Positions 20,651 to 30,700 of a stretch of 64,000 nucleotides of DNA are shown here, piece after piece. Positions within the stretch are counted from its first letter, which is position 1. Every line of letters starts with the position of its first letter. The translations under genes were made by a program, and so were the position numbers. A model generated the notes under the pieces. That model was not told the origin of the DNA, ran no database searches, and was given only the letters and a program-made list of their open reading frames with translations. The DNA is taken from assembly GCA_963849005.1 (NCBI GenBank), contig CAWKGC010000023.1, positions 372,001 through 436,000 on the forward strand. Direction: 5' to 3'. The DNA is from CAWKGC01 sp963849005 (lineage in GTDB: Bacteria > Pseudomonadota > Gammaproteobacteria > Burkholderiales > Usitatibacteraceae).

Positions 20651-21163
20651 TTTCCCGCCGGCAATTCCTGAAGGTCGGCGTTCTCGGCGCGGCCACGCTG
20701 GCCCTGTCGGGTTGCCTGCGCACCCCGTCCCCGCGCCTCGACCTCGGCCTGCAGGCGCTCGATACCGACGGCGCGGAAATCATCGGCGCGCTCGCCCCCG
20801 TGATCCTTGCCGGCGCCCTGCCCGCCGATGGTTCGGCGAGAACCCAGGCGATTCGCGAGGTGGTTGACGCCTTCGACCGCGCCGTCCTCGGCATGCCTCC
20901 TTCGGTGCAATCGGAAATTCAGCAGTTGCTGGGCCTGCTGGCGATGACGGCGACGCGCGGCCCGCTGACCGGAATCTGGCGGCCCGATGCGCGAGGCCGC
21001 GCCGGAGGCGATCGCCGCCTTCCTGGAAGAATGGCGCCGCAGCCGCTTCGACCTTCTCAAGGCCGGCTACCAGGCCCTCAACCAGCTCACGATGGCCTGC
21101 TGGTACGGGATGGCCGAATCGTGGGCGGCGACCGGCTATCCCGGTCCCCCGAGGATCTCCTGA
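20647..21163 (+). CDS. Tat-signal partner protein of GMC oxidoreductase (gluconate-2-dehydrogenase subunit-3-like), one frameshift
   Basis: About 170 residues. The N-terminus SRRQFLKVGVLGAATLALSG is a twin-arginine signal ending in a lipobox-like LSGC, so the product is probably exported folded and may be lipid-anchored. The body (APVILAGALPADGSARTQAI, VVDAFDRAVLGMPPSVQSEI, LLGLLAMTATRGPLTGIW) is like the small subunit that accompanies periplasmic or membrane GMC dehydrogenases. It ends WAATGYPGPPRIS. One frame break is near 20985. The GTG start overlaps the aldehyde dehydrogenase stop (GTGA), and its stop overlaps the GMC ATG (TGATG), a tight three-gene unit. Its role would be to carry the oxidase out of the cytoplasm or to assist its assembly. 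Confidence 0.75.
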
Positions 21164-22810
21164 TGGCGGCCAAGCCTTCGCCGCAGCCGATCGTCCAGGC
21201 GGCCTCTCCCGCGATCGATCCCATCCAGCAAGGCATCGCCGCCGGCTGGAAAGTGATCGATGCCGGCCGCCTCGACAAGAACCTGAAGCTCGAGTTCGAC
21301 GTCGTCGTCGTCGGCAGCGGCGCCGGGGGCGGTGTGACTGCCGAGATCCTCGCCAGCGCCGGACTCTCGGTACTGGTGGTCGAGGAAGGCCCGCTGAAGA
21401 GTTCGTCCGACTTCAAGATGCGCGAGCGCGAAGCCTACCCGCAGCTCTACCAGGAGTCGGCCGGCCGCCGCACGAAGGACAAGGGCGTGACCATCATGCA
21501 GGGGCGCTCGGTCGGCGGCTCGACCACCGTCAACTGGACCTCGAGCTTCCGCACCCCGCCGCGCACGCTCGCCTTCTGGCGCGACGCGCACGGGCTGAAG
21601 GGTTTCGGCGAGGCCGAGCTCGAGCCGTGGTTCGCGCGCATGGAGGAGCAGTTGTCGATCGCGCCGTGGCCGGTGCCGCCCAACGAGAACAACGACGTGC
21701 TGGCGCTGCGGATGCGCGGCACTCAATGTGCCCTCGGCGGCGATCCGCCGCAACGTCAAGGGCTGCTGGAACCTCGGCTATTGCGGCATGGGCTGCCCGA
21801 CCAACGCCAAGCAATCGATGCTGGTCACCACGATTCCGTCGGCGCTCGGCAAGGGCGCGACACTTCTGCATCGTGCTCGCGTGCTCAAGCTCGAGCGCGC
21901 CGGGAACCGCATTCAGGCTGCGAGATCGCCGGCCTGCCCGGGGCGGGCGTCGCGCCGGGCGCCTGGCGAGTGCACGTGAGAGCACGCCATTTCGTGATTT
22001 CCGCCGGAGCGATCGGAAGCCCGGCGTTGCTGCTGCGCAGCGAGCTGCCCGATCCCTACGGCACGCTGGGCAAGCGCACCTTCCTGCATCCGAGCGTGAT
22101 CTCGGCGGCCATCATCGAAAAGGATGTCGCGGCCTGGGCGGGCGCGCCGCAGACGGTCTACTCGGACCACTTCCTCGACAGCGTCGCCGCTGGAAGGGCC
22201 GATCGGCTACAAGCTCGAGGTCGCGCCGATGCACCCCATTCTCGCCGGCATCACCCTCCAGGGGTTCGGCAAGTCGCACCAGGCATGGATGGCGCGCCTG
22301 CCGAAGATGCAGGTGTCGATCGCGCTGATGCGCGACGGCTTCAGCCCGCAATCGCCGGGTGGCAAGGTGCAATTGCTCGACGACGGCAGCCCGGTGCTCG
22401 ACTACCCGCTGGACGATTTCCTTTGGGACGGCGCGCGCCGCGCCTACGCATCGATGGCGGAAATACAGTTCGCCGGCGGCGCGAAGATCGTCATGCCCAT
22501 GCACGAGGACGCCCCGCCGTACCGGAGCTGGGCGGAGGCGAAGGCCGGGATCGCGGCGCTGCCGATGGGGCTGCTGCGCACCCGCGTGGCCAGCGCGCAT
22601 GTCATGGGCGGCTGCGCCATGGGCAACGACCCGCGCACCTCGGTGGTCGACGAGCGCGGCAGGTACCACGCGATCGAGAACCTTTCAGTGCACGACGGTT
22701 CGCTTTTCCCCACTTCCGTCGGCGCCAACCCGCAGCTGTCGATCTACGCGATCGTCGCCCGCATGGCCGTGGGCCTTGCCGGCGCGCTGACCAGGACCGG
22801 CACCGCCTAG
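21163..22810 (+). CDS. GMC oxidoreductase, probable long-chain alcohol oxidase/dehydrogenase, frameshifted
   Basis: FAD enzyme of about 545 residues. The dinucleotide fold is FDVVVVGSGAGGGVTAEILA, and the GMC signature is GRSVGGSTTVNWTSSFRTP. A cysteine group, GCWNLGYCGMGCPTNAKQSM, marks the fatty/long-chain alcohol oxidase branch rather than glucose or choline oxidases. The C-terminal active site is HVMGGCAMGNDPRTSVVDE with the later SVGANPQLSIYAIVARMA. Breaks lie near 21720, 21740, 21925 and 22192. With the Tat-signal partner upstream and the aldehyde dehydrogenase before it, the unit would oxidise a fatty alcohol to an acid that the convergent FadD (4-bp overlap) can activate. The substrate is inferred from family and context. 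Confidence 0.85.
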
Positions 22811-24486
22811 CCCCTCACCGGGGCGTTCTTCACCTCGCGGCGCAGGACCTTGCCGACATTGGTCTTGGGCAGCTCGTCCCAGAACTCGATGATGCGCGGC
22901 AGCTTGTAGCCGGTCATCTGCTTGCGGCAGTGCTCGAACACCTGTTCCTTGGTGAGCGCCGGATCCTTCTTCACGATCGCCACGCGCACCGCCTCGCCCG
23001 ATTTTTCGTCCGGGGCGGCGACCGCGCACACTTCGAGGACGCCAGGGTGCATGGCGATCACGTCCTCGATCTCGTTGGGGTACACGTTGAATCCCGAGAC
23101 CAGGATCATGTCCTTCTTGCGGTCGACGATCTTGACGAAGCCCAGGTCATTCATGAAGCCGATGTCGCCGGTGCGAAAGGCGCCATCGGGCGTCATCACC
23201 TTGGCGGTCTCGTCGGGCCGCTGCCAATAGCCCTTCATCACCTGGGGGCCGGCGATGCAGATCTCGCCGGTCTGGCCGATCGGCAGGATGTTGCCGTCGT
23301 CGTCGCGGATCGTGATCACCGTCGATGGCAGGGGAAGCCCGGCAGTGCCGTTGAATTCCATTCCGCCTTCGATGAACGGGTTGATGCACGCGCCCGGCGA
23401 AGTCTCGGTGAGACCGTAGGCCTCGACCAGGGGCGTCTTGGTGACTTGCTTCCAGCGCTCGGCGACCGCGCGCTGCACCGCCATGCCGCCACCCAATGTC
23501 ACCTTCAACTGGGAAAAGTCGAGCTCGGCAAAACCGGGCGTGTTGAGCAGGCCGTTGAAGAGCGTGTTCACCCCGGTGAACGAGGTGAAGCGGTACTTGG
23601 CGAGTTCCTTCACGAAGCCGGGCATGTCGCGCGGGTTCGGTATCAGGATGTTGTGCGCGCCGTACTTCATGTACGTCAGGCAGTTCCCGGTGAGCGCGAA
23701 GATGTGGTACATCGGCAGCGCAGTGATGACGATTTCCTTGCCCGGGGCAAAGCCGCTGCCGATCCAGCCGCCGACCTGCTCGAGGTTGGCGACCAGGTTG
23801 CCGTGCGAGAGCATGGCGCCCTTCGACACGCCCGTGGTGCCGCCGGTGTACTGCAGGAAGGCGATGTCCTCGTGGCCGAGCGCAGGCTCGTCGAGTTTCG
23901 CTCCCCGACCGCGGGAAAGCGCCTGCGGGAACGCGATCGCGCCGGGCAGGTGGAAAGGCTTCACCGCCTTCTTCACCCGCTTCACGACGAAGTTCGTGAT
24001 CATCCCCTTGGGGAAGCCGAACAGGTCGCCGACCTGCGTCGTGATCACGGTCTTGATCGCGGTCCGCGGAAGGACCTCCTCGAGCGTGTGCGCGAAGTTC
24101 TCCAGGATGAGGATGGCCTCGGCCCCCGAGTCCTTCAGCTGGTGCTCGAGTTCCCGCGGCGTGTAGAGCGGATTGCAGTTCACCACCGTCAGGCCGGCCC
24201 GCATCGCGGCGAAGATCCCGACCGGGTACTGCAGCAGGTTGGGCAGCATGATCGCGATCCGCGTGCCCTTCGCCAGCCCCGCGTGCGACTGCAGGAAGGC
24301 GCCGAAATCCCGCGTCAGCCGGTCGATCTCGGCGTAGCTGAGCGTCACGTCCATGCAGGTGAAGGCCGGAAGCGAAGCAAACTTCCGGCAACTCTGCGCG
24401 AGGATGTCGGCAATGCTGCTGTAGGTGGAGGTATCGACCTCCGCAGGGACTCCCGGGGGATACGATTTCAGCCAGACCTTCTCCAT
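22807..24486 (-). CDS. fadD: Long-chain-fatty-acid--CoA ligase
   Basis: An intact 559-residue AMP-forming ligase that converts free fatty acids to acyl-CoA at the inner membrane. Motifs: QYTGGTTGVSKGAMLSHGN (P-loop), YGLTETSPG, TGDIGFMNDLGFVKIVDRKK, VSGFNVYPNEIEDVIAMHPG (fatty acyl-CoA synthetase signature region), and the A10 lysine in LPKTNVGKVLRREVK. The length and ending are those of FadD. It opens MEKVWLKSYPPGVPAEVDTS, which is also usual. This is the first long gene in the window without a frame break. It converges on the GMC oxidase and is divergent from the phasin gene across a 159-bp gap. Confidence 0.95.
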   Translation of the reverse strand: MEKVWLKSYPPGVPAEVDTSTYSSIADILAQSCRKFASLPAFTCMDVTLSYAEIDRLTRDFGAFLQSHAGLAKGTRIAIMLPNLLQYPVGIFAAMRAGLTVVNCNPLYTPRELEHQLKDSGAEAILILENFAHTLEEVLPRTAIKTVITTQVGDLFGFPKGMITNFVVKRVKKAVKPFHLPGAIAFPQALSRGRGAKLDEPALGHEDIAFLQYTGGTTGVSKGAMLSHGNLVANLEQVGGWIGSGFAPGKEIVITALPMYHIFALTGNCLTYMKYGAHNILIPNPRDMPGFVKELAKYRFTSFTGVNTLFNGLLNTPGFAELDFSQLKVTLGGGMAVQRAVAERWKQVTKTPLVEAYGLTETSPGACINPFIEGGMEFNGTAGLPLPSTVITIRDDDGNILPIGQTGEICIAGPQVMKGYWQRPDETAKVMTPDGAFRTGDIGFMNDLGFVKIVDRKKDMILVSGFNVYPNEIEDVIAMHPGVLEVCAVAAPDEKSGEAVRVAIVKKDPALTKEQVFEHCRKQMTGYKLPRIIEFWDELPKTNVGKVLRREVKNAPVRG

Positions 24487-24645
24487 GGTTCTCCTCGTGC
24501 AGGCGTCCGATTTGCGCTCTTTTTGCTTCCGTTTCCAGTCTACCGCAGCGGCTCGCCAAGAATAGTGCGACGGCTCTAAAAGTTGCCGCTAGCATGGCTT
24601 CTGTGTACGGGGCGAGGCCCCGCCAACAACGACAGGAGATCCTCC

Positions 24646-25122
24646 ATGGCCAAGCAAATCAAGCGCAAGTCCGTCATCAACACCAAGCAGATTGCCGCCA
24701 AGGCGATCACCGATTCCGCCCAGCAAATCTGGCAAGCCGGCTTGGGCGCCTTTGCCCGTGCCCAGCAAGAGGGCGGTCGCTTCTTCGAACAGCTCGTCCA
24801 GCAGGGCAAGAAACTCGAAAGCACCACCCGCCAGGTCGCCGAAACGGCGATGAAGACGGTCAAGAAGCAGGCAGCGGACACCGTCGACGACGCAACCGGC
24901 CGCTGGGACAAGCTCGAGCAGGTGTTCGAAGAGCGCGTTTCGCGTTCGCTGAACAAGCTCGGCGTCCTCACCGCCAAGGACGTGGACCAGTTGACGCGAA
25001 AAGTCGCCGACCTGAACGACAGCGTGCGCGCGCTCATGGCCAAGCAGGGCGTGAAGGCCAAGAAGGCGCCGGCCCGCAAGCCCGCCGCGAAACGCCCGGC
25101 CCGCCGCAAGGCCGCCAAGTAA
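24646..25122 (+). CDS. Phasin family protein (PHA-granule associated, PhaF/PhaI-like)
   Basis: An intact 158-residue protein. The helical phasin core (ITDSAQQIWQAGLGAFARAQ, GRFFEQLVQQGKKLESTTRQ, WDKLEQVFEERVSRSLNKLG) is followed by a zipper-like helix (LTRKVADLNDSVRALMAKQG) and a basic Lys/Ala/Pro tail of about 25 residues (KKAPARKPAAKRPARRKAAK). This is the PhaF arrangement, in which the tail binds nucleoid DNA and the head coats granules. The start at 24646 has a good RBS (AGGAGAT) and gives the conserved AKQ N-terminus. An intrinsic terminator follows. A second protein of the same type lies at 35636-36103. Confidence 0.9.
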   Translation: MAKQIKRKSVINTKQIAAKAITDSAQQIWQAGLGAFARAQQEGGRFFEQLVQQGKKLESTTRQVAETAMKTVKKQAADTVDDATGRWDKLEQVFEERVSRSLNKLGVLTAKDVDQLTRKVADLNDSVRALMAKQGVKAKKAPARKPAAKRPARRKAAK

Positions 25123-25194
25123 TTCTCCCCGCGCTGCGCCTTGCGGCGCGGGAAGCGAAGTCCTCCTCCATCCTTAGCAACATCAAGGATGTTC

Positions 25195-25229
25195 AGCCCG
25201 CCCGGGGTCACCCCGAGCGGGCTTTTTTT
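25195..25229. terminator. Intrinsic terminator between phasin and acyl-CoA-binding protein genes
   Basis: AGCCCGC and CCGGGG pair with CCCCG and GCGGGCT across a TCA loop, with one internal mismatch, followed by seven T's on the plus strand. It sits 73 bp after the phasin stop and just before the 3' end of the convergent acbP-like gene. It terminates the phasin transcript and, less efficiently, could act on the opposite strand. Confidence 0.85.
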
Positions 25230-25233
25230 GCGC

Positions 25234-25494
25234 TCAATCGCGGGTGATGCGCTCGACCAGCTTGATGTAGGCCTTCATGGCATCGTCGGCCGACATGCCC
25301 TTCAGCTTGGCCCACGCCTCGTACTTCGCGCGCGCGACGAACTCGGTGAATCCGGGTTTGTCGCCGGCCACGTCGCCCTCCGTGGCCTGCTTGAAGTGCG
25401 CGTACATCTTCAGCTTGAGGTCATTGCCAGGGTCCTTCTTTGCCTGGAGTGCAGCCTTGGCTGCGGCGTCGAACTGCTTCTTGAGATCGGCCAT
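25234..25494 (-). CDS. Acyl-CoA-binding protein (ACBP)
   Basis: An intact 86-residue protein matching the four-helix ACBP family in length and sequence: LKKQFDAAAKAALQAKKDPG, DLKLKMYAHFKQATEGDV (the YxxFKQAT-G motif that contacts CoA), FTEFVARAKYEAWAKLKGMS (KxxAWxxLKGMS). It binds long-chain acyl-CoA in the cytosol and buffers or delivers it to acyltransferases. ACBP is patchily distributed in bacteria. Its position 91 bp from the divergent wax ester synthase and near FadD suggests it feeds acyl-CoA to neutral-lipid synthesis. Confidence 0.95.
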   Translation of the reverse strand: MADLKKQFDAAAKAALQAKKDPGNDLKLKMYAHFKQATEGDVAGDKPGFTEFVARAKYEAWAKLKGMSADDAMKAYIKLVERITRD

Positions 25495-25585
25495 CCGGTG
25501 CTCCTCGCTGGATTTCTTCTGGTTTCAATGGGATCAGGATGAGATGCTAGAGTAAGTCCACAAAAAAGCAAAAGGGTCGTCTCCC

Positions 25586-27136
25586 ATGGCAAACCGCGAG
25601 CGCATTTCGGGTGTGGACACCGCCTGGCTGAGGATGGACCTCCCGACCAACCTGATGATGATCATCGGGGTCTGGATGTTCGAGGGCAAGCTCGACCTGA
25701 AGACGGTGAAGCGGACGATCGCGTCGCGCTTCCTTGCCTTCCGCCGCTTCCGCCAGAAGGCGGTCCAGGAGGCCTCGGGCGCCTGGTGGGAGGATGACGA
25801 CGACTTCGACATCGACGCCCACGTCCAGCGCATCGCCCTGCACGGCAAGCGCGGCAAGCGCGAACTCGAGGACCTCACCAGCGACCTGGCCTCGACCCCG
25901 CTCGACCCCACGAAGCCGCTTTGGCACTTCTACCTGGTCGAGGACTACATGGGCGGCTCGGCCGTGATCATGCGCATCCACCACTGCTATGCCGACGGCA
26001 TCGCGCTGGTCCAGGTGGTCCTGTCGATGACGCATGCCAGCGCCAAGGGCAGCCTCGCGATCGCCCGCGTTGCGCCGGATGTCCCCGAGCCGCGCGGCGA
26101 AGCCGATTTCCTCGCGCAGGTCCTGAAGCCGGTCAGCGGCGCGCTGGAGACCGCGCTGAATGCGGGACGCAGCCTGCTCGAGCAGGGCAAGGACCTCGTG
26201 GCACATCCCGACATGGCGCAAGGCGTGGCGATGGACGCCACGCGCAAAAGTGTCGACTTTGCCACCGAGCTGGCGAAGATCCTGACGATGAAGAGCGACT
26301 CGGTCACGCGGTTCAAGGGGCCGTTGGGAGTGCGCAAGCGCACTGCCTGGGCCACGCCACTGCCGCTCGAGGAAGTGAAGGTGCTGGGAAAGGCGCTTGG
26401 CTGCTCGATCAATGACGTGCTGCTGGCGATGGCGGCCGGGGCGCTGCGCGAGTATCTCGCTGCCAATGGCGATCGTGTCGACGGCGTCGAGATCCGCGGC
26501 ATCGTGCCGGTAAACCTGCGGCCGGCGGGCGACGGCAAGGGCCTGGGCAACCACTTCGGGCTGGTGTTTCTCGAGCTGCCGGTCGGATTCGACCATCCGC
26601 TCGAGCGGCTTTACGAAGTGCGCCGCCAGATGCGGGAACTGAAGGGCTCCTACCAGCCGATGATCTCGCTGGGAATCCTTTCGGTCGTCGGCCACGGCCC
26701 GCGCGTCCTGCAGGACCAGGTCACGCAATTGCTGAGCTCGAATGGCACCGCGGTCATGACGAATGTGCCCGGGCCGCAGCACCCGCTCTATTTTGCCGGC
26801 AAGCGGATCGTCGAGCTCGAATTCTGGGTGCCGCAGTCGGGCGGCATCGGCATGGGAGTGTCGATCCTGTCATACAACGGGAACATCCATTTCGGGGTGA
26901 TCACGGACGAAGGATTGGTGCCCGACCCGGGCCGCATCGTCGGGCACTTCCGCAAAGAGTTCGACAAGCTCATGTGGCTCACGCTCATGAGCCCGTGGGG
27001 GATCGACATCGAGGCGCTCAGCCCGCAATGGCGGGAAGCCGCGAGCAAGGCGGCCGCGCGAAGCATGAAGGCCGATGCTTCCGGCGTGCCACCTTCCTCG
27101 TCGAAGAGAGTCCCGAAGCGCTTCAGGGCTCTTTGA
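25586..27136 (+). CDS. Wax ester synthase/acyl-CoA:diacylglycerol acyltransferase (WS/DGAT)
   Basis: An intact 516-residue enzyme that transfers acyl groups from acyl-CoA to fatty alcohols (wax esters) or diacylglycerol (TAG) at the membrane. The catalytic HHxxxDG motif is HHCYADG at residues 132-138. PLWHFYLVED (about 111-120) and the C-terminal ND motif in LGCSINDVLLAMAAGALREY are present. VPVNLRP and NVPGPQHPLYFAGKRI are further WS/DGAT hallmarks. The N-terminus ISGVDTAWLRMDLPTNLMMI is typical. The length is near that of other bifunctional WS/DGATs. It is flanked by ACBP and lies 9 kb from a fatty acyl-CoA reductase, so a wax-ester product is plausible. The 3' end overlaps ridA by 14 bp. 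Confidence 0.95.
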   Translation: MANRERISGVDTAWLRMDLPTNLMMIIGVWMFEGKLDLKTVKRTIASRFLAFRRFRQKAVQEASGAWWEDDDDFDIDAHVQRIALHGKRGKRELEDLTSDLASTPLDPTKPLWHFYLVEDYMGGSAVIMRIHHCYADGIALVQVVLSMTHASAKGSLAIARVAPDVPEPRGEADFLAQVLKPVSGALETALNAGRSLLEQGKDLVAHPDMAQGVAMDATRKSVDFATELAKILTMKSDSVTRFKGPLGVRKRTAWATPLPLEEVKVLGKALGCSINDVLLAMAAGALREYLAANGDRVDGVEIRGIVPVNLRPAGDGKGLGNHFGLVFLELPVGFDHPLERLYEVRRQMRELKGSYQPMISLGILSVVGHGPRVLQDQVTQLLSSNGTAVMTNVPGPQHPLYFAGKRIVELEFWVPQSGGIGMGVSILSYNGNIHFGVITDEGLVPDPGRIVGHFRKEFDKLMWLTLMSPWGIDIEALSPQWREAASKAAARSMKADASGVPPSSSKRVPKRFRAL

Positions 27137-27506
27137 CCGCGGCAATGACGTCGATCTCGACGAGGTAGCCGTAATGCAGCGCCGGCACCGGCACCACCGT
27201 GCGTGCCGGCCGGTGCGCCCCCATCGCTTCCGCGTAGGCCACGTTCAAGCGCGGCCATAACGCCACGTCCGTGATGTAGACCGTCGCGCGCAGGATGCGG
27301 TCGAGCGAACTGCCGCTCGCATCCAGGATCGTCGCGATGTTCGCAAGCGTCCGGCGAACCTGCTCCTCGATCGTCGCCTTGGTCATGTCGCGCCCGCCCG
27401 GGTCGGCAGGCAACTGGCCCGCGACATACACCAGCCCTCCATGCACGACTGCCGGCGAGTAATGCCCTTTCGGGTTCGGGATGTTGCCGCCGCTCACGTA
27501 ATCCAT
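27123..27506 (-). CDS. RidA family protein (YjgF/YER057c/UK114)
   Basis: An intact 127-residue protein. It has SPAVVHGGLVYVAGQLPADP, IEEQVRRTLANIATILDASG, ILRATVYITDVALWPRLN, and RPARTVVPVPALHYGYLVEI. RidA proteins hydrolyse reactive enamine/imine intermediates, such as 2-aminoacrylate, as trimers. The catalytic arginine is the one in the ARTVV stretch; the typical C-terminal glutamate of archetypal RidA is absent or altered (EIDVIAAVKEP), so this may be a Rid subfamily other than RidA itself. It is convergent with the WS/DGAT gene (14-bp overlap) and has no evident partner. Confidence 0.9.
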   Translation of the reverse strand: MDYVSGGNIPNPKGHYSPAVVHGGLVYVAGQLPADPGGRDMTKATIEEQVRRTLANIATILDASGSSLDRILRATVYITDVALWPRLNVAYAEAMGAHRPARTVVPVPALHYGYLVEIDVIAAVKEP

Positions 27507-27740
27507 TGCATTCGCTGCCTTCCCTTTTGTAGTTTCGCCACGACATTCGCCGAAGCTCGCTCAGGTGCTTGTTGCAATTGGAAATGAAGAGCTGAACCCG
27601 TACGCCACTGTATCCGTTTGACGACGGTCGCCTTTCCCGAGCAAAGCATAAAACCACATGAAATCAACGTCTTGAATTGTTGGCCTCGAAATTGCAGATC
27701 AGGGAGGGAGAAATTCCGAAAAAACGCCCTGGGAGGCAAC

Positions 27741-30700
27741 ATGAAACACCTCTGCTCCTCGCTGTTCCGCTTCTTTGCAGTCGCACTCGCCGTCCTCGCC
27801 ACTTCATTCGTCCAGGCCGCGCCGATGCGCGATTGGTCGACCATGTCCAGCACCGAAGCGCGGGCCGAAATGGCCAACCTGATCCCGCAGGGCGAGCGCG
27901 CCAAGTTCGAGGCCAAGGCCGGCCAGACCATGACCTTTGGCGATCCAGCTCCGGTCTATCGCTTCTACAACACCGCGACCCGGACCCATTTCTACACCAT
28001 CTCCGAAGCCGAGAAGCAGTACGTCGTCGAAAACTATCCGACCTATGTCCTGGAAGGCGAGGCGTACTGGAGCTACCCGGTCGGCACCGCCAACAGCAAG
28101 CCGGTCTATCGCTTCTACAACACCGAGACCAAGGCCCACTTCTACACGGTGTCGGACCAGGAGCGCGATCTCGTCCGTGCCACCTACAAGAGCTACGTCT
28201 TCGAAGGTGTCGCCTTCCACGCCTTCACCTCCCCGGACAACGACACCTCGCCGATGTTCCGCTTCTACAACCTGCTGACCAGGACGCACTTCTACACCAT
28301 CACGGAAGAGGAGCGGGATGGCGTCATCCAGCTCTATGCATCCTATATCTTCGAGGGCTCCGGCTTCCACGCCTGCCGGAAGAAGCCCGGCCCGCGCCCC
28401 GTTCCGCCGGGCGACATCCTGCCCACGATCACGCTCGCGACCGACGTCCCGGCTGAAGGCGTTGTGGCTCCCGCGACCATCGTCTTCACCGCAACTGCGG
28501 CCGATGCCGACGGCAGCGTGAAGAAAGTCGAGTTCTACAGCGCCGGAAGGAAGATCGGCGAGGTCAACGCTGCTCCGTGGACATTCACCTGGACGGGCGT
28601 CAAGGCGGGCGACTATCGCTTCACGGCCAAGGCCACCGACGACAAGGGCGGCTCGACCCTTTCAGCGATGATCCTGCTGACCGTCAAATCCGGGACGCCG
28701 CCGCCTGGCAACATGCCGCCGACGATCACGCTGGCGAGCATGGCCCCTGCCGGCGGGTACATCGCGCCTGCCAACGTCGTGCTGACGGCGGAAGCGATGG
28801 ATGCCGACGGTACCGTCAAGAAAGTGGAGTTCTTCAAGAACGGATCCAAGATCGGCGAGGCACTAGCGGCCCCCTGGACCACCACGTACATGAACCTGGG
28901 CGCAGGCGACTACACGTTCACCGCCAAGGCCACGGACGACGACGGTGCATCGACCATGTCGGCCGCCCTGTTGCTGACGGTGAAGACCGGCGCCACCGCC
29001 GACAACAAGCCGCCCAAGGTCGCGATCAAGACGCCGACCACGGGTTCCGCCTTTGCCCAGCCGGCCACGATCGCGCTGACCGCCGAGGCCTCCGACCCTG
29101 ACGGCACGGTCGCCAAGGTCGAATATTTCTCCGGCACCACGAAGCTCGGCGAGGCGATGGTCACACCTTGGAGCGTTACGTGGTCCGGAGTGGTGGCGGG
29201 ATCCTACAGCCTCACCGCGGTCGCCACCGACAACCTCGGCGCGACGACGACTTCGTCGGTGGTATCGGTCGCCGTGAGCGGACCGCCCCCGGTCGTCGAT
29301 GTGACAACCAAGGACGCCGCGCGCTTCCTCACGCAGGCAACCTTCGGCATCCAGTCGATCGACCAGATCGCAGCGCTGCAGAACCAGGGCTACGACGCCT
29401 GGTTGAACCAGCAGTTCGCGATGCAGGCGGGCGGCCACGTGGACTACATCAATGCGCGCGTCGCCGCCGGCGACAAGCCCGACGAGGAACGCGCCTACGA
29501 GGCGATCTGGCAGCAGTGGCTCAACGAGCCCGGCCAGCTGCGCGCGCGGATGAGCTTCGCGTTGTCGCAGATCTTCGTGATCTCGAACATCGCGCCGGAC
29601 CTCAACACCTACGCCATGTCCTCGTACATGGACATGCTGAACAGGAACGCCTTCGGCAACTATCGCCAGCTTCTCGAAGACGTGACCCTGCATCCGGCGA
29701 TGGGCTACTACCTCAACATGATCCAGAGCAAGAAAGAGGATCCGGCCAAGGGCACGCACCCGAACGAGAACTATGCCCGCGAGGTGAACCAGCTGTTCTC
29801 GATCGGCCTGGTCAAGCTGAACCAGGACGGCACGCGCCAGCTCGACGGCAACGGCGCGCCCATCCCGACCTACGACCAGTCTGTCGTGCAGGGTTTCGCC
29901 GCCGCGTTCACCGGCTGGAACTTCGCCGGAAGTGAAGCCGCGAACCCGCGCGATTTCGACCCGGCGAAGGAAAACTGGCTGCAGCCGATGGAACCGTGGG
30001 AGTCCTATCACGACAAGAACCCCAAGACGCTGCTCGACGGGTTCGTGACGCCGGCCAACCAGACCGCGCGGCAGGACATGAAGATCGCGCTCGATACGAT
30101 CTTCAATCACCCGAACGTGGGCCCGTTCATCGGCCGCGAGTTGATCCAGCGCCTGGTGACGAGCAACCCCAGCCCGGCCTACATCGGCCGCGTTGCGGCT
30201 GCCTTCGCCAACAACGGCGCCGGGGTGCGCGGCGACCTGAGGGCCGTGGTCCGTGCCGTCCTGATGGATCCCGAGGCGCGCGACCTGTCCCTGGTCACGC
30301 TGCCGACCTGGGGCAAGCAGCGCGAACCCGTGATCCGATTCGCCAACCTGCTGCGCGGCTTCAACGCGGCGAGCCCGTCGGGCCGCAACAAGATCTGGTA
30401 TCTCGACAGCGCCGACGAAGGCCTGAACCAGAGCCCGCTGCTCGCGCCGAGCGTGTTCAACTTCTTCTCGCCGAACTACCGGCAGCCCGGTCCGCTGGCT
30501 GCAGCCGGCCTGTCGACGCCGGAGTTCCAGATCACCACGGAGACCAGCATGGTGGGCGGCCTCAACTTCTTCTACCGCCTGGTGAAGAACGGCTACTACG
30601 GCGACGGCGATACGCGGCTCACGCTCAACTATGCCCTGCTCAACTCGCTGGCCGCCGACCCGCCCAAGCTGGTCGACCAGCTCAACATGCAGTTTTATTG

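Noticed and set aside
20647..24579. A 1310-codon open frame spanning the Tat-partner gene to the end of fadD
   Set aside because: The frame is continuous only because indels join unrelated stretches, and from about 22.8 kb it runs antisense to the intact fadD. The real proteins (Tat partner, GMC oxidase, FadD) have conserved motifs in other frames or strand.
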